NCBI GenBank assembly: GCA_012520505.1
Contig: JAAYOC010000036.1
Span: forward strand, 50,937-114,936
From: Oscillospiraceae bacterium
GTDB taxonomy: Bacteria > Bacillota > Clostridia > Oscillospirales > Acutalibacteraceae
DNA: 64,000 nucleotides
Direction: 5' to 3'
Below are positions 10,288-19,529 of the stretch, piece after piece. Under the pieces are notes generated by a model. That model saw only the letters and a list, made by a program, of their open reading frames with translations. It was not told where the DNA came from and searched no databases. The first letter of the stretch is position 1. The number at the start of each line of letters is the position of its first letter. Position numbers and translations under genes: made by a program.

Positions 10288-11133
10288 TTAAATCTTAAGT
10301 TCTTTTAAAAATCTCGAAAGAGCATCTTCCCAAGGTGGAAGCAATTCAAAACCGGCTTCAACAAGTGACTGTTTCGATAACCTTGAATTGAGTGGTCTTC
10401 TTGCGGCACTTTTATATTTATCTGTCGTTGTCGGGTTTATAATAAGATTTTTCCCGGACTGTCTTACAATTTCTTTTGCATAATCAAAAAATGAAACAAA
10501 ACCTTCATTTGTCGCATGATATATGCCATAGTTTTTTGTTTTAAGCATATCTGCAATAAGTTTTGCTAAATCCTTTGTGTAAGTAGGTGAGCCTATTTGG
10601 TCTGCAACTACTGATATCTCATCTCTAGTTTCAGCAAGACGTAAAATTGTCTTTGGAAAATTCTTTCCGTTTTTACCAAACAACCAAGAAACTCTAATGA
10701 TAAAATGTTTGTTGCAGAAAGCTTTCATCGCCTCTTCACCGGCAAGCTTTGACAATCCGTACTCATTGAGTGGACTTTTTTTATCATTTACCTCATATGG
10801 TTCTTCACCCGCTCCGCCAAACACGTAATCTGTGCTGATATAAACCATAGGAATCTCAAGTCGCCCGCATTGCTTTGCAAGCGACCTTGTAGCGGAGGCA
10901 TTAAGATTGTGACACTTGATATGTTCTTCCTGTGCCAAATCTACTGCCGTATATGCAGCGCAGTGAACCACTGCGTCGATTTCTGTGTACTCAAACATTT
11001 GGAGAACAAGGCCTTGATTAGTAATATCAAATTCCTCATGTGAAGGAGCAATTATCTCCATCCCCCTGCTTTCGAGTTCTAAAACCACATCTGAACCAAG
11101 CTGTCCGGATGCTCCTGTAACAAGAACTTTCAT
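10288..11133 (-). CDS. rfbD: dTDP-4-dehydrorhamnose reductase
   Basis: VTGASGQLGSDV, YISTDYVFGG, RPLNSRLS. Confidence 0.94.
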   Translation of the reverse strand: MKVLVTGASGQLGSDVVLELESRGMEIIAPSHEEFDITNQGLVLQMFEYTEIDAVVHCAAYTAVDLAQEEHIKCHNLNASATRSLAKQCGRLEIPMVYISTDYVFGGAGEEPYEVNDKKSPLNEYGLSKLAGEEAMKAFCNKHFIIRVSWLFGKNGKNFPKTILRLAETRDEISVVADQIGSPTYTKDLAKLIADMLKTKNYGIYHATNEGFVSFFDYAKEIVRQSGKNLIINPTTTDKYKSAARRPLNSRLSKQSLVEAGFELLPPWEDALSRFLKELKI

Positions 11134-11230
11134 GTTACACCTGCCCTAACTTTACGTTATTTCTATTTAAAATTATCCTCATTCCTGTTCTAATTATTCC
11201 TGTTCTAAGATTTGACATCCTTGCGACATC

Positions 11231-12805
11231 TTATTTTAAGTCTTGACTCTCCGGTTCTTGATTTTCCTTTTCTAAAATCTGACTTTCATTTATCCAAAAA
11301 TCCAATTCGTCTTCAATATCTTTGAGATAAGGTGCCGCCTCATCTTTTTCTGAAAGTATAGGATTTGTAATACCCCAATCTATTGCAATATCCGGATCAT
11401 CAAAACGAATACCCGCATCACATTCCGGAGAATAAAACTCATCAACCTTGTACATAATTTCAACATCTTCAGTCAAGGTTAAGAAACCATGAGCAAATCC
11501 TTTTGGAATGAAAATCTGCTTCATGTTTTCTTCAGACAATTCAACTGCAATCCACTTTTTATAAGTTGGCGAATCTTTTCTAAGGTCAACTACGACATCC
11601 ATTATTTTGCCTTTGAGGCAAGTCAAAAGTTTTGCTTGACTACGAGGGTTCTTTTGAAAATGCAGACCCCGAATAATTCCCTTCTTTGCGGAGAAAGAAC
11701 GGTTATCTTGAACAAATTCAACATCAATACCGGCCTCTTCTAAATCTCTCTTGGAATAAGACTCCATGAAACCTCCACGATTGTCTCCAACTGCTTTTGG
11801 TGTGAATACTTTTACACCCGGAAGTTTAAAGTCAGATACTTCTTTCACCGAGCCATCTTGCCAAGTAGTTGAGTTATCACGGCCCCAAATTGGGCGTTCA
11901 CCGAATGATGATGAATAAAGAATCTGTCCTTCTGAAACTCGACGTAAGTGTTCACCGTATTTTGATTTACCATGAAGTTCTGCAGATTCAAGAAGTTTTT
12001 TCTTAGTAATCCACCTCATATTGTAAGCAATTTCCTCAGGGGCAGAAATAATAATGTTCTGGTTTTCTTCAAGAGTTCTAATAAAGTTTGCCGCTTTATT
12101 CAGAGAGTCAACTGTACCTGTATCCATCCACGCAAAACCTCGACCCATTACTTCAACTTCAAGGTCACCAACTGCAAGATATTTTTCGTTAAGATCAGTA
12201 ATTTCAAGTTCACCTCTTGCAGATGGTTTAAGGCTCTTTGCAAACTGAACAGCACGGTTATCATAAAAATACATTCCGGTAACAGCGTAATTAGACTTCG
12301 GTTCCTTTGGCTTTTCTTCTATTCCTACGATATTGCCCATTTCATCAAATTCAATTACACCAAAATCGTTTGGATTTTCAACATAATATCCAAAGATGGT
12401 TGCCTTCGCATCCTTTTCAAGTGATGCGGAAACAGCAGCTCTACGAAGTATATGACCGAGACCGTTACCGTAAAAAATATTGTCACCAAGTATCATAGCA
12501 ACACTATCATCGCCTATAAATTCTTCACCGATAATGAAAGCTTCAGCCAAACCGTTTGGTTGTTCCTGAATAGCATATTCAAGATTTAGACCGAAAAGGT
12601 CTCCATCGCCCAGAAGTTCTTCAAATCTTGGTGTATCCTCCGGCGTTGAAATTATGAGAATATCTCTAATACCCGCAAGCATAAGCATTGAAAGCGGATA
12701 AAAAATCATTGGTTTATTGTATACCGGGAGTAATTGTTTACTTGTTACTCGTGTAAGTGGATAGAGTCTTGTGCCCGAACCACCGGCAAGAATAATTCCT
12801 TTCAA
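11231..12805 (-). CDS. Fused glucose-1-phosphate thymidylyltransferase (RmlA) + dTDP-4-dehydrorhamnose 3,5-epimerase (RmlC)
   Basis: N-half [17 protein letters not shown]-half [34 protein letters not shown]; single ORF; TTG start with SD GAGG. Confidence 0.94.
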   Translation of the reverse strand: MKGIILAGGSGTRLYPLTRVTSKQLLPVYNKPMIFYPLSMLMLAGIRDILIISTPEDTPRFEELLGDGDLFGLNLEYAIQEQPNGLAEAFIIGEEFIGDDSVAMILGDNIFYGNGLGHILRRAAVSASLEKDAKATIFGYYVENPNDFGVIEFDEMGNIVGIEEKPKEPKSNYAVTGMYFYDNRAVQFAKSLKPSARGELEITDLNEKYLAVGDLEVEVMGRGFAWMDTGTVDSLNKAANFIRTLEENQNIIISAPEEIAYNMRWITKKKLLESAELHGKSKYGEHLRRVSEGQILYSSSFGERPIWGRDNSTTWQDGSVKEVSDFKLPGVKVFTPKAVGDNRGGFMESYSKRDLEEAGIDVEFVQDNRSFSAKKGIIRGLHFQKNPRSQAKLLTCLKGKIMDVVVDLRKDSPTYKKWIAVELSEENMKQIFIPKGFAHGFLTLTEDVEIMYKVDEFYSPECDAGIRFDDPDIAIDWGITNPILSEKDEAAPYLKDIEDELDFWINESQILEKENQEPESQDLK

Positions 12806-12934
12806 ACAATCAACCTCATTTCCTCACTACAATAAGCATTTTAGAACAAATCTCTGCTAAATTTTAAAGTGAATTCCCACTAAAATTAAAATAAAATTAA
12901 AATGAATATCTAACTAAAGTTAGACGCGTATATA

Positions 12935-12962
12935 ATACTACTTCTTGCTTTTTTAGTCAAAC
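12935..12962 (-). promoter_or_regulatory. Sigma-A-like promoter of rmlAC fusion (TTGACT-N17-TATTAT)
   Basis: Spacing and sequence by eye. Confidence 0.5.
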
Positions 12963-13004
12963 AGCACGATAATATTAAAAAGCCCGAAATAAAGGAGTTT
13001 TAAA

Positions 13005-14321
13005 ATGAAAGTTGCAATCATTGGCGGTGGCGCATCCGGACTTGCTTGTGCCATTAAACTGGCTCAATTAAATGGAAACCTAAAAATTTCAATATATGAA
13101 AAGTTATCTTTCGTTGGTAAGAAAATTCTTGCTACGGGAAACGGACGTTGTAATCTTTCAAATTTTGCAATGGACAACAGTTGTTATAACGGCGATAAAA
13201 ATATTATCAACAATGTAATTTCTAACTTCGGCACTAACGACCTCGTTGATTTTTTCGAAAGTCTAGGACTTAAACTTCGCGAAGAAGAACTTCGTCTTTA
13301 TCCATATTCAATGAATGCAAGCTCAGTTAGAGAGATTCTTGAAATGGAAGCAAAAAGATTAAAAGTTGAAATAATTACTGACTGTAAAGTCGAAAGCCTT
13401 TACAAAGATAAAAAGGAGTTCGTAATCAATGAAATTTATCGTGCAGATTTCTGTATCCTCGCTCTTGGAGGAAAAGCTACTGCACAGCACGGTACTGACG
13501 GTGAGGGCTACAGGCTTCTCAAAAATCTGGGCATAAAATATAATCCAATTTCCCCTGCCCTTGTACAAATTAAGATTGAAGAAGATCTTGTAAAAAAGCT
13601 CAAAGGTGTGCGCTTTGAAGGTGCTATTTCAATTGCAAATTCAAACGTTGATGACGAAAAAGTCGAAGTAAATATCTCAGAGTTTTCTAACAAAAACGGT
13701 AGCTTCACAAACCCACTGGCAACTATAATGGAGATGGTTACAGGCTCTCTTGCACTCACTAAAGCAGAAGGTGAAATCCTCTTCACAGAATACGGCCTTT
13801 CCGGTATTCCGGTCATGCAAATTTCCGGAGATGTTGCACAGATGACTAAAAATGATGAAAAAGTAGAAATTTCAATAAATTTTACACCGGATTTAGAAAA
13901 ATCTGAACTTGAAGAATACCTAAAGAAACAATCTGAAAAATTCACTCAAGTTAACAAAACCCAGTCAAAGGAAAACTTCTTTGGTCCTGAAATTCTCTAT
14001 GGTCTGTTAAATGAAAAACTTGCAAAAGTAATTTATGATATTTCAGACGGAAACTTAAAAAACATTATAGATAACCTTCAAAACTTCAAGCTCACTTCAA
14101 TTGGTACAAATTCATATAAATATGCTCAAGTAACTCGTGGTGGAGTTTCAAGTGAGGAGTTAAAGAAAAATTCTCTTGAATCAAAAAAGGTGGCTAATCT
14201 TTTTATTACAGGAGAGCTTCTTGACGTAGACGGCTTTTGTGGCGGGTATAACCTTCACTTTGCCTTTGGAACAGGCATCAAAGCAGCAAGGGAGGTAGCA
14301 AAGCTTGCTTCGAATAAATAA
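13005..14321 (+). CDS. HI0933/BaiN-like NAD(P)/FAD-dependent oxidoreductase
   Basis: IIGGGASGLACAI, GKKILATGNGRCNLSN; SD AAAGGAG. Confidence 0.88.
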   Translation: MKVAIIGGGASGLACAIKLAQLNGNLKISIYEKLSFVGKKILATGNGRCNLSNFAMDNSCYNGDKNIINNVISNFGTNDLVDFFESLGLKLREEELRLYPYSMNASSVREILEMEAKRLKVEIITDCKVESLYKDKKEFVINEIYRADFCILALGGKATAQHGTDGEGYRLLKNLGIKYNPISPALVQIKIEEDLVKKLKGVRFEGAISIANSNVDDEKVEVNISEFSNKNGSFTNPLATIMEMVTGSLALTKAEGEILFTEYGLSGIPVMQISGDVAQMTKNDEKVEISINFTPDLEKSELEEYLKKQSEKFTQVNKTQSKENFFGPEILYGLLNEKLAKVIYDISDGNLKNIIDNLQNFKLTSIGTNSYKYAQVTRGGVSSEELKKNSLESKKVANLFITGELLDVDGFCGGYNLHFAFGTGIKAAREVAKLASNK

Positions 14322-15915
14322 CATCAAACTCTCACCTGATGCGACCTTCGAAGAGCTTTATCTTGCTGCTGCTAAAGTCATTAAAGTAAAACCTGAAGAT
14401 TTCAAATCGTTTTCCATATACAAACGTTCAATTGACTCAAGAGACAAAAATGATGTGAAGCTCATATACACAGTAGATATTCAGGTTGACGCAGATGAAA
14501 GTCGCATTCTAAAAAGGTCCGACAAACGAAGGGTAACAAAATCAGAAACATATGAATACCAGCCAGTAGAAAACAAACGAAAGTCGAAGTTTCGACCTGT
14601 TATCGTTGGTTTTGGACCGGCTGGAATGTTCTGTGCTCTGCTCCTTTCCAGAGCCGGACTGAAACCTTTCGTAATAGAACGCGGAAACGACGTAGATACC
14701 CGTACGAAAGATGTTCACAATTTCTGGGAAACAAGAAAACTTAACACTGAGTCTAATGTTCAGTTTGGCGAAGGCGGTGCCGGTACATTTTCAGACGGAA
14801 AGCTCACGACAGGAATCAAAGATCCTAAACAAAAGAAAGTCTTTACTGAATTTGTATACTTTGGAGCACCTGAAGAAATTTTATATTCAAACTATCCTCA
14901 TGTCGGTACCGATAAACTAGTTCATATTGTGAAAAATATCAGAGAAGAAATTTTATCTCTCGGCGGTGAAATAAATTTTGGTTGCAAATTAACCGATCTT
15001 ATTATTGCAAACAATTACGTTCACGGAATAACCTATGAAAAGAACGGCAAAAGCTTTGATTTTGAAACAGATACCGTAGTTCTTGCAATAGGACATTCAG
15101 CTAGAGATACGGTTGAAATGCTCTATGAAAAAGGTATTACAATGATACAAAAACCTTTCTCTGTTGGTACTCGAATTGAGCATCCAAGAGAATATATAGA
15201 TAAACTACAGTATGGCAAATTTGCGGGGCATCCTGCCCTTGGTGCCGCTAACTATAAGATGGCATGCCATCCGGAAGGTGGTCGTGGAACTTATACCTTC
15301 TGTATGTGCCCCGGTGGTACAGTCATAACCGCCTCATCAGAAGAAGGTATGCTCGTTATAAACGGTATGAGTAAATATGCCAGAGATGAAGAAAACTCAA
15401 ACTCTGCTCTTCTTGTTGGTATTGAACCGGAAGATTTTGGCAACGACCACCCTCTCGCAGGCATAGAACTTCAAAGAAAAATTGAGGAAAAGGCTTTCCG
15501 GCTTGGAGGCAAAGACTATACTGCTCCGGCACAAACTGTAAAAGACTTTTTAAATAATGTAACATCAACAAAGTTCGGTGCAGTAAAACCATCTTGCACC
15601 ACCGGTGCTACACCATCTAATATTCGTGAAATTCTTCCAAAAAAAGTCACCGACAACATTGCTGACGCACTTTTAAAAATGGACAAAATGATGGCAGGTT
15701 TCGCACTCCCGGATGCGCTGCTCACCGCACCTGAAAGTCGTTCGTCCTCACCTGTTCGCATTATTAGAGACGATGTCTGTCAATGCTACAGAATTGACAA
15801 CTCACTTGGTGGAGTCTATCCGTGCGGCGAAGGTGCAGGCTATGCCGGAGGTATCGTCTCCGCTGGTGTCGACGGCATTCGCATAGCCGAAGCCATCCTC
15901 AAAGACGAACACTGA
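14305..15915 (+). CDS. COG2509-like FAD-dependent protein
   Basis: IVGFGPAGMFCALLLSRAGLKPFVIERG, QFGEGGAGTFSDGKLTTG; overlaps previous ORF. Confidence 0.88.
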   Translation: MLRINNIKLSPDATFEELYLAAAKVIKVKPEDFKSFSIYKRSIDSRDKNDVKLIYTVDIQVDADESRILKRSDKRRVTKSETYEYQPVENKRKSKFRPVIVGFGPAGMFCALLLSRAGLKPFVIERGNDVDTRTKDVHNFWETRKLNTESNVQFGEGGAGTFSDGKLTTGIKDPKQKKVFTEFVYFGAPEEILYSNYPHVGTDKLVHIVKNIREEILSLGGEINFGCKLTDLIIANNYVHGITYEKNGKSFDFETDTVVLAIGHSARDTVEMLYEKGITMIQKPFSVGTRIEHPREYIDKLQYGKFAGHPALGAANYKMACHPEGGRGTYTFCMCPGGTVITASSEEGMLVINGMSKYARDEENSNSALLVGIEPEDFGNDHPLAGIELQRKIEEKAFRLGGKDYTAPAQTVKDFLNNVTSTKFGAVKPSCTTGATPSNIREILPKKVTDNIADALLKMDKMMAGFALPDALLTAPESRSSSPVRIIRDDVCQCYRIDNSLGGVYPCGEGAGYAGGIVSAGVDGIRIAEAILKDEH

Positions 15916-15962
15916 TTTTTGTAAATATTTAACTTTGATTCCTCTGCTGTAAATAATGTTGA

Positions 15963-15991
15963 AAAGCACTCGCAGTTATTGCGAGTGCTTT
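15963..15991. terminator. Bidirectional intrinsic terminator between convergent genes
   Basis: AAAGCACTCGCA gttat TGCGAGTGCTTT. Confidence 0.85.
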
Positions 15992-16108
15992 ATTATTCAG
16001 TACTTCTTTCACACTTACTTTTTTTACTTTTTCAGGTCTTTTACATTTATTTTTTACATTTAATATTTTTCAATATTTTTAAAATAATCTTCGTTTTTGA
16101 AATAATTT

Positions 16109-17437
16109 TTAACCCCAAAGTTCTGATAATCTTGGAACAATCTGTTTTTTCCTAGACATAACTTCCGGAAGAAAAACTTCATTATCTTTTGCAATAACAT
16201 CGTATGCCTGATTTATAGTTTCTACATCGCCAAGGAATAAAAGATGGGTTCCCTCTTTTAGCACGTCCGTAAACATAATGATGATGAAGTCATAGCCTGC
16301 CTCGTTCTTTTTGGATTCCATTTCCTTCATAAATTCATCTTTTCGTTTCAAAGCAACATCGGAGTTGAGACAAGTAATCTGCCCAATTCCAAGTTTGTAG
16401 CCTGCAATAAGGAATTCCTTAAAGTCGCTGTACATAAGCTTTTTAACTGGTTTTTCTGCAACAGCTGAGCTTGAGAACATAATTTCACCCAAATGGTCAA
16501 GCGAAACGTCTGCAATTTTTGCCAAGTTTTTTGCAATCTTGACATCAGTCGGTGTACATGTTGGCGATTTAAACATCACTGTATCCGAAATAATTGCCGC
16601 AGCCAAAAGACCGGCAATCTTTTTGTCAGGTATTATTTCTTGCTCATCATACATTTTTGCAATAATAGTTGCAGTGCTGCCAAGTGGTTCATTCCTGAAA
16701 AAGATTGGGCCAAAAGTTTGAATATCGGCTAATCTATGATGATCAATAATCTCAAGAATTTCAGCTTGCGACAAGCCGGGAACTGATTGAGCAAGTTCAT
16801 TATGATCTACAAGAACTACCTTTTTTTTATTATGTCGAATAAGGTGAAATCGGCCAATAGTACCAACAACTACTCTTTCTTCATCAAGGACAGGATAGCT
16901 TCTATATCTGCTTTTTAAAATAACTTCTTTAACATCGTCAATGTAATCATCAAGGTGGAAATACTGAATTTCCTTTTCGCCGCAAACTTTATAAATTGAT
17001 ACTTCAAAAAGTTCAGTAATATCAAAAGTAGGAATTACCTTTTCACCAAAATCATATAAAGATGTCATGACATAAGACGCAATGTCTCCGGAAGTAATCA
17101 TACTTACGAGTTTCCCTTCAGCATCTACTATTGGAGCAGCGCTTATTTTGTTATCTTTTAATGTCTCCCACGCTTTTTTAATTGTAACGTTCATTTCAAG
17201 CGTTGGAGGTGTATCAAATTCAATATCAGACACTTGAGTTCTAAGATTTGTAATAAGCTTTGGAGCTTTCACATCAAAATACTCAAGAATCGCTCCGGTT
17301 TCATCGCTTACATTGCCAAGCCTTGCTGCAATATAATTCTCGTTTCCTAAAGAATGACGAAGGGCTGCATAACCAATAGCTGAACATATTGAATCCGTAT
17401 CCGGATTTTGATGTCCTACTACGTAAATTTTTTCCAT
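16109..17437 (-). CDS. Manganese-dependent inorganic pyrophosphatase with internal CBS pair (no DRTGG recognised)
   Basis: GHQNPDTDSI, IIDHHR DHH motif, CBS-like insert after residue ~65. Confidence 0.85.
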   Translation of the reverse strand: MEKIYVVGHQNPDTDSICSAIGYAALRHSLGNENYIAARLGNVSDETGAILEYFDVKAPKLITNLRTQVSDIEFDTPPTLEMNVTIKKAWETLKDNKISAAPIVDAEGKLVSMITSGDIASYVMTSLYDFGEKVIPTFDITELFEVSIYKVCGEKEIQYFHLDDYIDDVKEVILKSRYRSYPVLDEERVVVGTIGRFHLIRHNKKKVVLVDHNELAQSVPGLSQAEILEIIDHHRLADIQTFGPIFFRNEPLGSTATIIAKMYDEQEIIPDKKIAGLLAAAIISDTVMFKSPTCTPTDVKIAKNLAKIADVSLDHLGEIMFSSSAVAEKPVKKLMYSDFKEFLIAGYKLGIGQITCLNSDVALKRKDEFMKEMESKKNEAGYDFIIIMFTDVLKEGTHLLFLGDVETINQAYDVIAKDNEVFLPEVMSRKKQIVPRLSELWG

Positions 17438-17439
17438 GT

Positions 17440-18069
17440 TTAATTCCTATTTGTATTAAGAATTTTAAAACCGCCTATTAACGGTAATTCTTTTGCTTTT
17501 CCGGAAACAGCATTGTAAATGCCATAAATAGTTAATGCTAATACCGCAATACCTACAAGAGATTGAAGAAGAGATACAATTAAGCAAAGTCCTGAAGGCA
17601 CTATGTAATAAATCAATCTAAGTGCTAAACCCGAAACAAATTCTGCTATGATTAAATTCACACCTTGACTCGCATGAAACTGTGCAAATGGTGAATTCTT
17701 TGCGCCAAAAATTGGAACCAGTACAAGAATCCCAATGTATGCAAGAATTGCCATAACTTTATTGTTTGCAATGTCCTCTTCAGAGTAATCAGCAGTTGTG
17801 TCCGGGGTATCCATTACTTCTTTGAACTTATCTTCAGCTTCTTTAAACCTATCTTCAGTTTTCTTTTTTTCATCTGTACCAGAATCTGTATTTACATTTG
17901 CCTCAGTCTTAGTTTCTGTTTCAGTTTTTGCTTCTGATTTTGTCTTTTCCTCTGCTTTTGGTTCTGCCTTAGCTTCTGCTTCAAGTTCTGCTTCTACAAG
18001 CACACCACAATTCGTGCAAAACTTTGCACTTCCTTGCACTTCAGTGCCACAATTTTTACAAAAAGCCAT
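17440..18069 (-). CDS. Zinc-ribbon plus E/K/A/T-rich linker plus DUF4870-like membrane protein
   Basis: FCKNCGTEVQGSAKFCTNCG, low-complexity linker, multiple TM helices. Confidence 0.7.
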   Translation of the reverse strand: MAFCKNCGTEVQGSAKFCTNCGVLVEAELEAEAKAEPKAEEKTKSEAKTETETKTEANVNTDSGTDEKKKTEDRFKEAEDKFKEVMDTPDTTADYSEEDIANNKVMAILAYIGILVLVPIFGAKNSPFAQFHASQGVNLIIAEFVSGLALRLIYYIVPSGLCLIVSLLQSLVGIAVLALTIYGIYNAVSGKAKELPLIGGFKILNTNRN

Positions 18070-18203
18070 ACTATTACCACCTTTAAATTAAATCTTCTAT
18101 TTGTTCGATATGCTTTTACGTTGAAAATATTTTATACATTCAACATTTTTTTACATTAGTTTTCTCACATAGCTAATGTACCTTTATCTTACAATAAATA
18201 CAT

Positions 18204-18241
18204 TTGTAAATCAATAAATATGCGTGTATACTATCCTTATG
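18204..18241 (+). promoter_or_regulatory. Leaderless-type promoter TTGTAA-N17-TATACT-N6-ATG
   Basis: -35 18204-18209, -10 18227-18232, ATG 18239. Confidence 0.6.
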
Positions 18242-19387
18242 AAATTCTTATCTTTTGCTCTTAGCTTTTTTGAGTACAAAATGCTTTGGCCATCATACTT
18301 TGCAATATGTAAAATACTTTACAAAGTAGATGAAAATAAAGTACTCTTTGCAGATGCCTTTGCATCTGACCTTACAGATAATATGACACCAATTTATACT
18401 GCTCTTGAAAAAAGAGACGGTTTAAGTTTGTTTAAATCTTTTCCAAAAGATATGAGCCGAATTTCAAGGTCAAAAGAAGCACTTAACTTTTTAAAACTTT
18501 ATTCTCAATGCGGGACCTTGTTTTTGACAGACAGTATGCTTCCGGCATATGCCGTTAAAAAAAGAAAAAAAACTAAAGTTGTTCAACTTTGGCACGCATG
18601 TGGTGCTTTCAAAAAGTGGGGGTATTCTAACCTTAGCGGAAGTTTCGGTGTAAATGAAAAGAAGGCAAAAATTTTTCCAATGCATAATTGTTACGATTTA
18701 GTTCCTGTTTCAAGTGCTGAAATAATTCCTCATTATGCGGAAGCTTTTAGGTGTAGCGAAGATATTATAAAACCCCTTGGTGTGCCAAGAACTGACGAAA
18801 TGTTTTTAAAATCTACTCCAGAAAAAATCATCCTTTATGCTCCAACCTTTAGAGGTGAAAATGTTACCTCTGCACACAATGACAGTATTGATATTGAAAA
18901 ATTAAAAAATGCTTTTCCGGACTACGAAATTATTGAAAAATATCATCCTTTTGTTAAGTGTAAAGGTGAAAACCTTAACACTAATGAAATTTTAAAGAAA
19001 ACTGAGGTTTTAATCACCGATTACTCCTCAATAATTTTTGAATTTTCATTATTAAACAGACCAATGATATTTTTTGCTTATGACCTTGAGGAATATCGGA
19101 AAGAGCGCGACTTCTACTACCCATATGAAGAGTTTGTGCCGGGTCCGATTGTAAAGAACATGGATGAGCTAATTGAAGCAATTAAAGCGGCAATAGCGGC
19201 AAATACATCAGCTGCCTCATTAGTCACCTCATCAAACATTTCATCAGTTGGCTTGTCAACTAACTCATCAATCAGCACCACCACTACTAAGTTTGATTTT
19301 GCTTCAGTTTCAAAAAAATTGGATAAATATATGTCCGCATGCGACGGACATTCAACGGAAAGAATATTAAAAGAGCTGGGGTTTTAA
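18239..19387 (+). CDS. CDP-glycerol glycerophosphotransferase family protein
   Basis: VVQLWHACGAFKKWGYS, GVPRTDEMF, TDYSSIIFEFSLLNRPMIFFAYDLEEYRKERDFYY; start moved to the ATG. Confidence 0.85.
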   Translation: MKFLSFALSFFEYKMLWPSYFAICKILYKVDENKVLFADAFASDLTDNMTPIYTALEKRDGLSLFKSFPKDMSRISRSKEALNFLKLYSQCGTLFLTDSMLPAYAVKKRKKTKVVQLWHACGAFKKWGYSNLSGSFGVNEKKAKIFPMHNCYDLVPVSSAEIIPHYAEAFRCSEDIIKPLGVPRTDEMFLKSTPEKIILYAPTFRGENVTSAHNDSIDIEKLKNAFPDYEIIEKYHPFVKCKGENLNTNEILKKTEVLITDYSSIIFEFSLLNRPMIFFAYDLEEYRKERDFYYPYEEFVPGPIVKNMDELIEAIKAAIAANTSAASLVTSSNISSVGLSTNSSISTTTTKFDFASVSKKLDKYMSACDGHSTERILKELGF

Positions 19388-19461
19388 AACTATATGCTCT
19401 AAAAACAAGTTACACACCTACTATAGCTGCAAATGACTAAAATAATCTTTTTAAAAGTTTT

Positions 19462-19501
19462 GGAGAGCCGGGGTTTTAAAACCTCAGCTCTCCACTCTTT
19501 T
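19462..19501 (+). terminator. Intrinsic terminator between convergent glycerophosphotransferase genes
   Basis: GGAGAGCCGGGGTTTTAAAACCTCAGCTCTCC followed by ACTCTTTTT. Confidence 0.8.
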
Positions 19502-19529
19502 TACATTTTACAACAATACTATGCATCAT

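Noticed and set aside
13005-15915. Two overlapping flavoprotein ORFs considered as a novel system
   Set aside because: Both match widespread uncharacterised flavoprotein families; overlap is simple translational coupling.
16109-17437. Mn-pyrophosphatase lacking a DRTGG domain between the CBS domains
   Set aside because: CBS-only pyrophosphatases are already known, so not novel.
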